Assembly: GCA_905221605.1 (NCBI GenBank)
Contig: CAJNDS010002597.1
Coordinates: 62,001-126,000, forward strand
Direction of reading: 5' to 3'
DNA length: 64,000 nucleotides
Source of the DNA: Symbiodinium natans
Taxonomy: Eukaryota; Sar; Dinophyceae; Suessiales; Symbiodiniaceae
Shown here: one piece after another, positions 1 to 10,300 of the stretch
Numbering within the stretch: the first letter of the stretch is position 1
Layout: every line of letters begins with the position of its first letter
The notes under the pieces: model-generated
Databases searched by the model: none
What the model saw: the letters and a program-made list of their open reading frames with translations, nothing else
Told to the model about the DNA's origin: nothing
Translations under genes and position numbers: made by a program

Positions 1-478
1 GGTTTTGTGGTGTAGGGTTATGGGGGCAGAAGATGTGACCCCCCTCTTAAGCCCAAACTTGGGCTGACCGATGCATGTCGCTTCACAGCGGTGTCTGGAA
101 AAGCGGTTCGGGCAGATCAGCCTCGTGGGTTCATTATCTGCTGCCAAGCAGCCTGGGTGAACGAGGGCAAACAAGGGCACGCCTTCTTGTGGATGCGGGG
201 CTTCAGAGAGACAACTGTCCATCAAAGCCCACTATTGTTGCTGTGTTAACTGTTTAACCCTAAACCCCAAACCCTAAACCCTAAACCGAGATTTAGGCCT
301 ACGATGCAGCCTGCCATCATTCAGTATGATCCACAAAGGCGGCACTAGTTCCAGAAGGCTGAAGCTATCTGAAGATGAAGATGAACACGAGACAACCTCG
401 GCTTGCGACTTCTTAACGAACCGTGATCAGCGTTACTCAGCAAACAAACCGATGTGAGTAGCAGACAGTTACTCCACC

Positions 479-845
479 TCATTTCTTGGCTTTCTTGTCC
501 TGGGTGAGGCGCAGGAAGAGCAGAAGAGAGTGACGAGGCAGAGGATGGAAGCACTGCTCGGCTGCTCGATGGAGCCGGCGGCCTTCTTGTCTTTCTTATC
601 CTTCTTGTCGCCATCCTGCACATGCACAGCACAAGGTGCTCTTTCAAGATAAAGAATGGCCAAGCATCGGCGCGCCTCCTCTTTGTCCTTCTTTTCCTTC
701 TTCTCCTTCTCCTCCTGTCAGGGGAAGCACTTTGAAGAAAGAAGTGTCCGTATCAGCTTCAGGCAGAGACATGGCTCGCACATCCATCGTCCTTCTTATC
801 CTTCTTGTCCTTCTTATCTTTCTTGTCCTTCTTCTCCTGGCTGTG
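479..845 (-). CDS. 3' exons of a lysine/aspartate-rich protein
   Basis: Four short minus-strand exons read through in one frame if GC and GA donors are allowed: about 829-780 (EKKDKKDKKDKKDKKDD), about 712-674 (EEKEKKEKKDKEE), 615-583 (DGDKKDKKDKK) and 499-479 (DKKAKK then TGA at 481-479). Acceptors are CAG or ACAG; the last two donors are GC. The product ends in a KKDKK-type charged tail, likely disordered or helical and possibly nucleic-acid or microtubule binding, but no family is recognised. Upstream exons beyond 900 were not resolved. The interleaved CTT-rich sequence on the plus strand could by itself produce such a tail, so this may partly be low-complexity DNA. Confidence 0.45.
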
Positions 846-869
846 CTGGGACAGTGTACAGCCGGCATG

Positions 870-1660
870 GCTTGCCAAGAGACTGCCCGGACAGCCTTGG
901 AATCTTGTGTCGGCTCATCCATCTCCTGGGCACACACAAGATTTGAATCTTTGCATGAACGTCTTGCGCAGATCCATCTGCACAAGGGGCACCTCCATCG
1001 ACTCCAGCATGACGCTAATCTCACCTTATCGCGGGAAGGGACAAGGGAGGTCATCGACAGCAGCGAACAGCAACGACTGGTTCGCCCATCGCAAAGGAAC
1101 TTGGATTCAATGACCATGTTAGTTGTATATCGTAAATAGTATGTCTTCCTGATGTTGCTTGTTTGCTTGCGAAGTTCCTTCGCAGCAACCCAGACTACCT
1201 AAGCAAGAAGCCAACATTCCCGGCAGCAGCAGTTGGTGAAGAAGCGCCTGGCCTCAGGAAGGCGACTACTGCCTCTCCAGCAGCCTGGAACCCAAACAAG
1301 GCATGGCTTGCCAGTAGGGGGGCAGACCTGGACCTCATGCTTGTCGTTGACGCAAGCTTCTCCTCACCTTCGCCATGTCTTGATGCTATACAAGATACAC
1401 ATATACATATACACACACATACATACATTGTTATTCTATGCGTATATTCGAGTATGAGTACAATGTACTGTTGTACTATATAGATGAATGCGAATGTATC
1501 GAATGAACATCTATAACATGGTTTACCAGTTATACAACTATCACCTATAAACATATATATATATCGCAAACATATACAGAGACTCTCCGAATTCCGATCT
1601 TCGGGGGCATCCCTGGGGTCGGGGCCATTGCCACTTCCGAGAACCTCAGCTGCGCCCAAC
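870..1660. other. no gene resolved
   Basis: Open frames exist on both strands but none shows a family motif or convincing splice continuity. Positions 1385-1580 are AT-rich with ATAC/TATA runs. Confidence 0.5.
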
Positions 1661-1683
1661 GGGATCGGTTCCCGTAGGCTCCG

Positions 1684-2130
1684 GGTTTAGGGTGCAAGGG
1701 CTTAGGGTTTGGGGTTTAGGGTTGAAGGTTTGGGGTTTGGGGTTTCAGGGCTTAGGGCTTAGGGTGGATGTCCTTTCAGCTCTCTGTACTCTCTTCTGCT
1801 CAGGTTTGTTTTCGCGCCGCCCTGTAGTAGTTGGCTATGGTCCCTCTTCGGTGTGGCCAGGTCTGCCTTCGAAGACGGCAGTTCAGCTTCAGGGTTTAGG
1901 GTTCAGGGTTTAGGGCTGAGGATCGCAATGCCCAACTCACCCTGAAACCTTTAAACCCCAAAACCATGAAGGTCATGAAACATCACAGCCCTCAACACCC
2001 CATAAGCCCCTACCCCGAAAACCCTATAGGTCCCAAAACCCCATGAAATGAGCCCTCAACCCTTCCCAAAACCCTACCCGAAATCCGAAACCCTAAAACC
2101 TAAACCCCAAACCCTTCTGGGCCCCGTGGC
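1684..2130. repeat. telomere-like heptamer clusters
   Basis: Degenerate TTTAGGG units at 1684-1775 and 1890-1920, then the complementary CCCTAAA orientation at about 1940-2125. Opposite orientations sit side by side, unlike a real chromosome end. Confidence 0.8.
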
Positions 2131-2392
2131 CGCTAGGGCCAAGAGGAACTCGGCGTGCAGCTCAGGGCGTTGCCTCGGACTGCCAAGACTTCATGGCTGA
2201 CGGATCAAAAAAACTAATAAGGATCAAGAAGAACACCCCTCGTAGTAGTGGTGGTAGTGGTTGGAGAACCTTCTATTTTCTCGATCCTTTAAAAGGGAAA
2301 CCTCTATTTCTTCATATTCCCACAAGAAACCCTCTATTTTCTTCACGTGTTCATAGGAAGCCCTCTATTATCTCTATGTTTCCATGGAATAT

Positions 2393-2945
2393 GTAATATA
2401 TAATCAACAATATATAATGTATAATATGTAATATACAATAAATAATGTGTAATATTTAATATATAATATATAATGTATAATCTACCATATACAATATACA
2501 ATATACAATATACAATATACAATATATAATATATAATATATAATATATAATATATAATATATAATATACATTATATATTATATATTATTAATTATATATA
2601 TATATTATATATTATATATTATATATATATATTATATATTATATATTATAAATTATATATATATATATTATATATTATATATTATATATAATCTATAATA
2701 TATAATGTTTAATGTTATAATATATATAATATATATAATATATATATAATATATATAATATATATATAATATATAATGTATAATGTATAATATATAATAT
2801 ATAATATATAATATATAATATATAATATAAAATACATAACATATAATATATAACATACAATATACAATATATAATCTGTAATATATAATCTACAATCTAC
2901 AACCTACAATCTATAATCTATAATATAGTATAAAGTATATAACAG
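2393..2945. repeat. AT-only microsatellite tract
   Basis: About 550 bp of TATAATA / ATATAC type repeats with almost no G or C, in strong contrast to the GC-rich surroundings. No coding signal. Confidence 0.9.
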
Positions 2946-3173
2946 GTAAAATGAAATGTGTTATGTGTAATGTGTAATAGCTTCAAGGTTTTAAGGCTTT
3001 AAGGGTCTTGAGGTGTAGGGCTTAGGGGGCTTGAGGGGTTTCAAAGATGTTGGGGCTTTGCGGCAGGGCTGATTTTTGGAGGTTCCAGGGTTTAGGGCAG
3101 CCCGTGGCTTCATTCCTTTGGTCTTAGGGTTGAGGCGCATTGTCTCTCTAGAGTGACCAACAAAACAACTTGG

Positions 3174-3270
3174 GATGTTCCCCCTTATACTAACAATCCT
3201 TACTAGGGATTATAGTACCCCCCCCCCCCCCCATTATATTCCCGATTAAGGACTGTTAATATAAAGGCAA
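3174..3270. mobile_element. palindromic MITE-like element, family A
   Basis: Begins GGGATGTTCCCCCTTAT and carries the inner arms AACAATCCTTA... and ...TTAAGGACTGTTAATA, with a poly-C expansion near 3217. Related copies occur at 21447, 27320 and 57541. Right terminus is poorly preserved here. Confidence 0.55.
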
Positions 3271-3397
3271 CGATTACAACGACAATGACAAGAATGATGA
3301 CAACAACCATGACCAGAATGGTACGTACAGAGCTGAGTCTCTTGGTTCGGTGGAGTTTCCGTGCAGGTCTAAGAAAAACTGGAGAGGGCGTAAATAT

Positions 3398-3512
3398 GGG
3401 GGTTTACGAGAATAAGGGACCCCTGTCAGAAAATATGAAACGAAAAAAAGTAAGATCCCCTTATCATAAGGACCTGAAAGAGGTACCCCTAACATCGTAA
3501 ACCCCCAAATGA
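3398..3512. mobile_element. inverted-repeat element, family B
   Basis: Starts GGGGGTTTACGA and ends with the complementary TCGTAAACCCCC. The inner block (gatcccc ttat..ataaggacc..gaggtaccccta) is shared with copies at 26465, 34995, 38085 and 52740. A CTCTCCAG acceptor lies just beyond one end on the minus strand, so it may sit in an intron. Confidence 0.65.
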
Positions 3513-3942
3513 GTGTTGGGACTTAGTCAAGGTATGTCAGGGCACTCCAGGAGGAGCCAAGGACCTTCACCGGCTGCTCTCAGTGCAATGGAGCGGTCCT
3601 GGCCGAAGGTTACTGGGAAGTTTAAGGTTTAGGGTTTAAGGTTTAGGGTTTAGGGTCTGGATGCAAAAATGAAGTGCCAGGGAAGAATATGAACGGGGCT
3701 TGGGGATTTTGGGGGGGGACTCGCGACCCTCAACCCACGTCACCTGCTCCTCGTCGGAGAGCGACGTCAAAGGGCCTTGGGGTGGGGAGGTGGGGAAACA
3801 GTCTTTCTTCCGAAAACCGGCGGCTTTTGTGCAGGGCTCTAAGCCAGCGGCTCGTTTCACCCAGTCCCGCCAGCGTCCCTGCACAAGCCTGCGCAGGAAG
3901 GTCGAAACACGACGCAGCTCCGAAGTCGGGTGATTGTTCATG

Positions 3943-4040
3943 CGGGGGTTTACGATGTTAGGGCCTGTTAGGGGTACTTTATTGGGGTCCTGAGTATAAA
4001 GGGGATCCTACGGTCTATACTTGGGGGTCTATATATTACT
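3943..4040. mobile_element. diverged family B element
   Basis: Contains GGGGGTTTACGATGTTAGG, a ggggtac..attggggtcct block and a ggggatcctac block in the orientation opposite to most copies. The far end is diverged. Confidence 0.5.
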
Positions 4041-4425
4041 AGTGGTCCCCTCTTATCCTGAACCCCACTATCGTGATTCGGACATCTCCCACCTGAACGC
4101 TGGCCAGGTCTGCGGTGCACACCTCGCCTCCTGCCTCCTGAGCTGTGACAGGCTGGGACTGGGAGATGCCGGAAGACGAGCCAAGCATGCGTCGTGGCAT
4201 CACGGGACTCTCTTGCAAGCGCCCGCCTCTTCGATGCGCAGCTTGCGCATGGCAGGGTCAAGCTTGCAAAGGACCTGCAAGCGCAGCATCGCGTGGCGGG
4301 AGCTTGCTCCGATTGCAGGCGCGTGCCGGCCGGCTGTGGTAATGGTGGAGGCTTGCAGCTGAGACAGGAGGGGGGCTGGGGGGGAAGGTTTGTCAGCATC
4401 ACGGAGGCAAACAGTTCAACAATGT

Positions 4426-6339
4426 TCAAAACGAGCTCGTAAGGAGGCCCTTGGCATTCAAAATGCCGTGCCTTGACTTTCTTGCCCTTCTCATCCACGT
4501 GTGTGAGGGCGCGGCCTCAAAGAGCTGCTTTGCAGATGCCCACGATGACTGAAGGACCGTGGAAGAGCCTGCAAAGCAGGAGGTGACAAAGCGGCGCGTC
4601 GACTCGGTCGTCATCTCGTTCGCCTGAGCAAAGCGGTTGATACTATCCTTTCCTACAGCAGCAAAGGCATGCGTGCATTGCGCGCCCACCTTCTGCACCT
4701 CCTCCTCCTCCAAGTCGCGACCGAGCTTGATGAACTGGGCAGACAAAGCGCTTGGCAACGACCGTGGAAACGATGCTACAAGCCCACGGACCCTCACGAA
4801 ACTGACCAAGGACCGAGGGCCCCCCCACCCCTGTACTTTGCTTTGGGGCTTCAGAGCCGAGTAGCCTCGATGCGCTCCCGGAGCTGCTGCAAGTGAGTCT
4901 CAGGAACCTGAGCTCAGGGACGAAGAAGGGGTCCACCCAGGAGGGCGGGGGGGGAGATCGGGAAAGGGCATCCGAGAGGAGAGCCCCATGCTTCTTGCCC
5001 ACTTCAATCTGCTCCTGGCAGGATCTGACCAAATGCGGCGCACAACTTCTGCGGCGCTCTCAGTCTGCCGCTGCTGCCTTTGTCCCTTGAGTCGCGCCTC
5101 CCAGCCTTCTCTGTGATGCAAGTTCTCTTCCGATTCTATGACCGTAACTTTCGTGATAACTTGATGGCAGGCTGGCTGAGAGGAATGATGCGACATGTTG
5201 TGATCACAGTCTGTCCAGTTTGCCCAAGTGGTCCCCTCCACAGGCTCAACACCCCACAAGGCCACAAAGCGCTACAAAAGACCCCCAGGGAAGCTCCCGG
5301 CGTGAACACGGCTCCTGGCACTTCGTCTCGTCATCTGCATCTTCGGATTTGAGGAACTTGGGGAGCTCCTGCTGAGGAAGGGCTCAGCACTTCCGGAAGT
5401 TGGACTTCGGCCCTGTTCGTTTGGCACATGGCTCCGAGAGAGCATTGTGATCTCCCGGTCGTGTCCCTATGTGACAGTCAGCCCGTCCTCTATGAACACT
5501 TCCCGCTCCCGCAGCACCTGGAATGCAGTACTGTTGCTTCAAAGGCTTGTGCCGGCATCTGTGGGCTAGACGCTCCTCTACTCTACTCTGCAACGCTCTG
5601 GCCTTGTGCTGCTTCAGCTTGCTCTCTGCCTGTGCGATCATGTCCTCGTCGATGCCCACCGAAGTGGCATGCTCGATTGCCTTTCCAGTCCATGGGAGCG
5701 ACAGCGCAAAAGTGCCAAGTCATCGTTCTCGCGGACCGCTGAACCCTGAATCCCCCTCACACCTCCTCAAAGGCAGCGGTCTTGCCGCGCACGAGGTGGC
5801 CCTGCGGCTGCGGGTATGCACAAGCACGGGTCGACTTTCCGATTTGCTGCCTGACATGGGAGGCTTGATTAGGGTTTTGGTTTCAGGGCTAGCGACCCCT
5901 TCGTGTAGCGACGAGCAAATCACGCCAGCCCTATCCAGGATCCATGAAGCCAAGCTGAAAACTGCCCATGTTGCCTTCAACGCTTTCTCTGCGTCCGCCT
6001 TCACAGACGCCTCTTCCTCAGGTGGCGCTGTGTGCACATCCGAATACTGTCAGGCGGTCATTTGCCACAAAGAGTGAGGAAGCTGCATCCTCTTCATCCT
6101 CCTCCTCTTCACCCTCCTCGTCCTGCGACATGCAGCTTGCAAGCTCTCTGGTCCGCGAGGCCCCTGGCGCCATGTTCCCCTTGCCGCCCCCTGGCCTCTC
6201 CGTCGTCCTCCTCCTCGTCTACTAAAGCCTGGACACAGCCAAAAGCTCAGACTCCCCCTCACTTGGATCACATTCTTGCCTCCGAAGTCTTCACCTGGGA
6301 GGGCGTGCCCATGGCCATCTCGCTGCATTTGGCCCCCAT
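4426..6339 (-). CDS. unidentified helical protein with MGxxCS N terminus
   Basis: The proposed start at 6339 gives MGAKCSEMAMGTPSQ and a GT donor at 6294; a Gly2 plus Cys pattern of this kind is typical of N-myristoylated, palmitoylated membrane-associated proteins. The next exon (from 6122, after GCAG) is acidic (DEEGEEEEDEED), then YSDVHTAPPEEEASVK (after ACAG near 6049), IGKSTRACAYPQPQGHLVRG (donor GT near 5766), and AIEHATSVGIDEDMIAQAES (about 5688), followed by VLREREVFIEDG. The last reaches a TAG at 5469-5467, which may be the true end. More helical exons lie further 3' (QELPKFLKSEDADDETK about 5370; THLQQLRERIEATRL about 4890; a 4809-4426 exon with LEEEEVQKVGAQC), so either the gene continues or a second gene follows. 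No family recognised. Confidence 0.45.
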
Positions 6340-6499
6340 GGCTGTGGGCTCGGCGTCGCATTTCACGCGAGGCCAAGGCCGGGTCGCATCGTGTTTTCTT
6401 GCACCGCAAAAGGCACCCAAAAAAAGTGATCTAGCTAAGGTGTGGTACACGGTGGGCTGCACGGTGGGCTGCAGGGTGGGGCGCTGGGGTTCGTAGTGG

Positions 6500-7330
6500 C
6501 GTCACTTTTTTTTGGCAGGGTGCAGAGCTCGCACAATGTCTCTGCGTGAAAGCGGCTCATGTGGGAACCTGGATGCGGGTTCTCTTCGTCTCCAAATGTC
6601 AGTGCTCATGATCTCCCCATCTACATGTTCTGAAGCTGTTTACGGCCACCGTCAGCGATGTCAGCAGTGAGAAATGGAAGGACCAAGAACGACAGCGACA
6701 AATGATTTCAGGGAAGTGTGGTTTGTACGTGGCTGGCTTAGTTTGGGTTGCCCGCATACCCCACAAGAGAAGACGTACCATACACGAGGCCCAGCTACGA
6801 ACATGGGGACCTGGTAGCAATGAGACACAAGAATGTGTGCGAGAGTTTGCTGAACCGAGTGTTCCTCGCCAGCGTCCGAACGCATGTTTGGTCAGTTCTC
6901 TAAATCAGATCCCTGTTTGGGTGCAAAAAAAATAAAGGACATTCATATTCTGGACAAACAGCAAAAGGTAGTACCATGATGCTTCTTGGCGTGGAGACAT
7001 CCTTCAGAGAGTCAGAGGAGACCCACGGAATACGTGGAAGATGGCATGCAGTGTAGACCAGGAGACAAAAAGCAAGAGAAGCAGCAGACTGCAAGGAGAA
7101 TGTTGTTAACCATCATGAACAAGCGTTCCCAAAAAGGGACAAGACAGAGGCAGATCAGAAACTACAAGATCGGACACCACACCAAGTGGAAAGCCGTGAG
7201 GAGCGCGCCGCACTGCCACCGCAGAACGTGCCGCCTTGGCTCGGTTCGGTTAGGCGGCTTTGGGCTTGAGGACAATGCATCCAGCAAGGCTCGGCTGTCA
7301 TTGACTACCAGGTAGGTGAGGCGGACACGC
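6500..7330. other. no gene resolved
   Basis: No exon with good frame continuity or motif. It lies 3' of the ABC ATPase gene stop at 7340 and may hold its 3' UTR and intergenic sequence. Confidence 0.4.
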
Positions 7331-7339
7331 GGCGTTTTG

Positions 7340-10300
7340 TCACAGAGCAGCGCTGCTCGAAATGGAGTGGCCCTCCTTCCGAAGCCGTAGGACGTTGGGA
7401 AAGCCCAACGTCTCAATCTCGTCCTCTCTGTGGGTGACGAGGATAATTGCCACATCCGAAGTGTGCGCCAGCCGCCTTGGATCTGTAGAAAGCAAGCATC
7501 ACACGTCAGGCTGTCTTCGGCACCCAAGGGGGAGCGGACGCCCGAAACCCAAAATTCTGAAACTTTCTGAAGTTCCTCGACAGGCGGCTGGAGAAGCGAC
7601 AAGAACTTCATGCGGTTCCTGCCTGACAGCCCATGCGTCGGCTCATCGAGAAGCAGCAACCGAGGTTCCTTCACCTGAAGCTTCTCAATCCGAGTCTTGC
7701 GACCGCGTCGACCAGTCATACTTAGCTGCCGATTTCAGGCCCTCCTTTCATCCCCTTTTCCTCTTAAAGCTGTTGCTTCCCCTAGCTGCTTTGAGCTCGG
7801 CGACCATCGCTCGACAAAGCAGCACCAACTTCTGCTGCCTTGGCTGGAATGTTGCAACATGTTTCCATAATATGCTTCCCAACTCACAGACTCACATACT
7901 CACAGTGATGCATGATGCTTGATTCTGCACGCCAACAAAGAAGAGCTACCCATGCGAGAGGTCGAAGAAATGGGGGCTCGAAGAGAAAGGCGCCAAGCTA
8001 GCCAAAGCCGTGTCACAGCTTGGAGCGATCACCAGCTGCTGTAGGCCTAATGCGGCCAGTTGAATAGCTGGGGCGACACAGTGCTTTTGTTGTTGGCATT
8101 GTTAGTCGTATCATTATGGAACGCTTTCATTGAGTTTTACTAATATGCATTGCTTTCAAGTCGCTAGCCCATCGAGGTTGCAACCGAGGTGCCAAGTCTG
8201 TCAACCCATTGAAGCACGGCTGCCGTTTGTACAGAGGTTGGTTCGACGTACAAGCCAACGCTGTCGAAGAGCCCGGAACACACAACGTCCCAGGCAGTCA
8301 CTTTGCGGTCGAAGCGCGGGTCTGAAAAAATCACGTATTCCATGTGAAGCTCGCTCGAGATAACACCAAGCTGCTTCTTAATGTCCCAGACGCTCTCCCC
8401 GCTTCCCTTTTGCCGGCCGAACAAGTGAATGTCTTGCTGGTAGCCTTGCACGTTCTCTCCCGTGATAAGATCCACCAAAGTAGTCTTGCCCGTGCCATTG
8501 CCGCCGACCACAATCCATTTTTCAGACTGACGGACGGTCCAGCTCAGCTTGTTGAAGACACGTATCGGGCCGTACCTTACGGGACAGATTCGCATAGCGG
8601 CATGGCGTATGTCAAGCAGGAAGGCCACTAGGGGCTGGCTTTCAGGGAACCCTAGTGCAAGCCAGGAGCTGGATGGTTACATTCCTGAACTCCACCAGGG
8701 GCTCTTGACCCTCCTGTGGCTTGTGTTTCTCGTAGCTGGTTGATCCTTACGTCAGTTTCCTGCTACGGAGGTGGTCAGAATCTTGGTTTGCCTCACTGGG
8801 GGCTTTTACGGCCCTTTCTGGTACCAGGTCCTAGTACCAGTCAAATGACTGCCTTGAAAGCGGCAGGCCCGAACAAGGCAAGGCGAGGGTGTCCTTGGGG
8901 ATGCAAGGTCCAGGTGACGACGGCTGGCTTGAGCCTGACATCTCCGCAGCTATCTTGTCTGCCTGAGCACGCAACGCAGTGTCCACATCCTCCACTTTCC
9001 ATCTTCCTACTTCCAGCATGTCTCTGTATGTGTTGGCCTGCAAGAAGCTGCCGATCTGGTCCTTCATGTCCTCCCATCTGCCAGCACCTTTTGTCGTCCG
9101 CAGAGGGCACGTCAATTCTGCACAGGCAGGGCAACGAAAGCAAGTTGGAGTCTGGAGGAGCCCCCGACTCAAAACCTCTGTAAGCACCATAATCCCAGGC
9201 ACTGCAGCCGGTGCCGCTTGGCCCTTGGCCCAGGAGCAGCGCGTGCGTGGGCACCGGCGTCAGGTCTTCCACCCGGTGCGCAATCATCACCTTGGATCCA
9301 CCTATGCCCTCGGCGGCCCTTCAGGTCCTGAAGCGAAAGAAGGGAAAGGAACCTGGGGAAGCTTACGGTTGGGGGGGCGTGTTCCGCGCCTCCTGCTCAT
9401 GACTGCTTCCCCCTAAACCTTAAACCCTAAACCCTAAACCCTAAAGCCTATAAACCCTAAACCCTAAACCCTAAAGCCTATAAACCCTAAACCCTAAACT
9501 GCTTCCAGGTCGCCAGGGTCTTGCTTCCATCCTCAAAAACCGCCTGCAGCACGCTCTCCAGCTCGGCTCGGGAGTCTTTGTCCAAGCCGTCAAAGGCCTC
9601 ATCCAGCACCAAAAGGCTGGACCTCAAGGTCTTTTTAGGGTTCTTGGGTTAGGGTTTAGGGTTCTTGGGGTTCTTGGGGGCCAGAATAGCCCCCCAGTCC
9701 CCATCTTACAACACGATTGCACGACGGAGAAGCACATGGAGGCAGCCTGACAGTACAAAGGCCCCGGCTCTTTCAGAAGAGCGTCCACAAGCAACAGCTT
9801 CCGGCCCTGCCCCCGAACAGCAGAAGGCCAAGAGAGAGCTGTTTGATGCAGCTTCTATTCTGCATCTTGCTAGCATTTACATCATGACTCAACTACCCAA
9901 TATACTCATCTGCGAGCTCGCTGAGTGGTCTGCCTGAGGTTTTGAGGAGTGTGACATGAAGCCTGAGGTCATGACGGGGGAGATACTAACTGCGTGGTTG
10001 TCAACATTATGGTTCCTTTTTGCATCCCTATAGGGTACCCCCAAAGGGATCATAATTTTGACAACCGCCCAAATACATCTTCCAAGAACCGTTGGCAGGC
10101 GCTCTTTGGCCCCGCCTCCCCGGTGGAAAGTGCGAACAGTGGCCGGTGGCGCAGGTCGTAGAGTCCGAACAGCTTCAGCAGCCGAGCGGCCTCACCTCCC
10201 AGGGGTTCAGGGTTTAGGGTTTAGGGTTTAGGGTTTCGGGTTTAGGGTTTAGGGCTGAGTTTGGAATTACAAGGTTGCTGGCCTATGACCCAAACTCCAA

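Noticed and set aside
2193-2396. 67-codon plus-strand frame
   Set aside because: Lies in repeat-rich non-coding DNA with TTTCT-rich units; no homology signal.
3968-4498. 176-codon minus-strand frame
   Set aside because: Most of it overlaps a family B element and low-complexity sequence; only the first part (about 4498-4390) could be coding.
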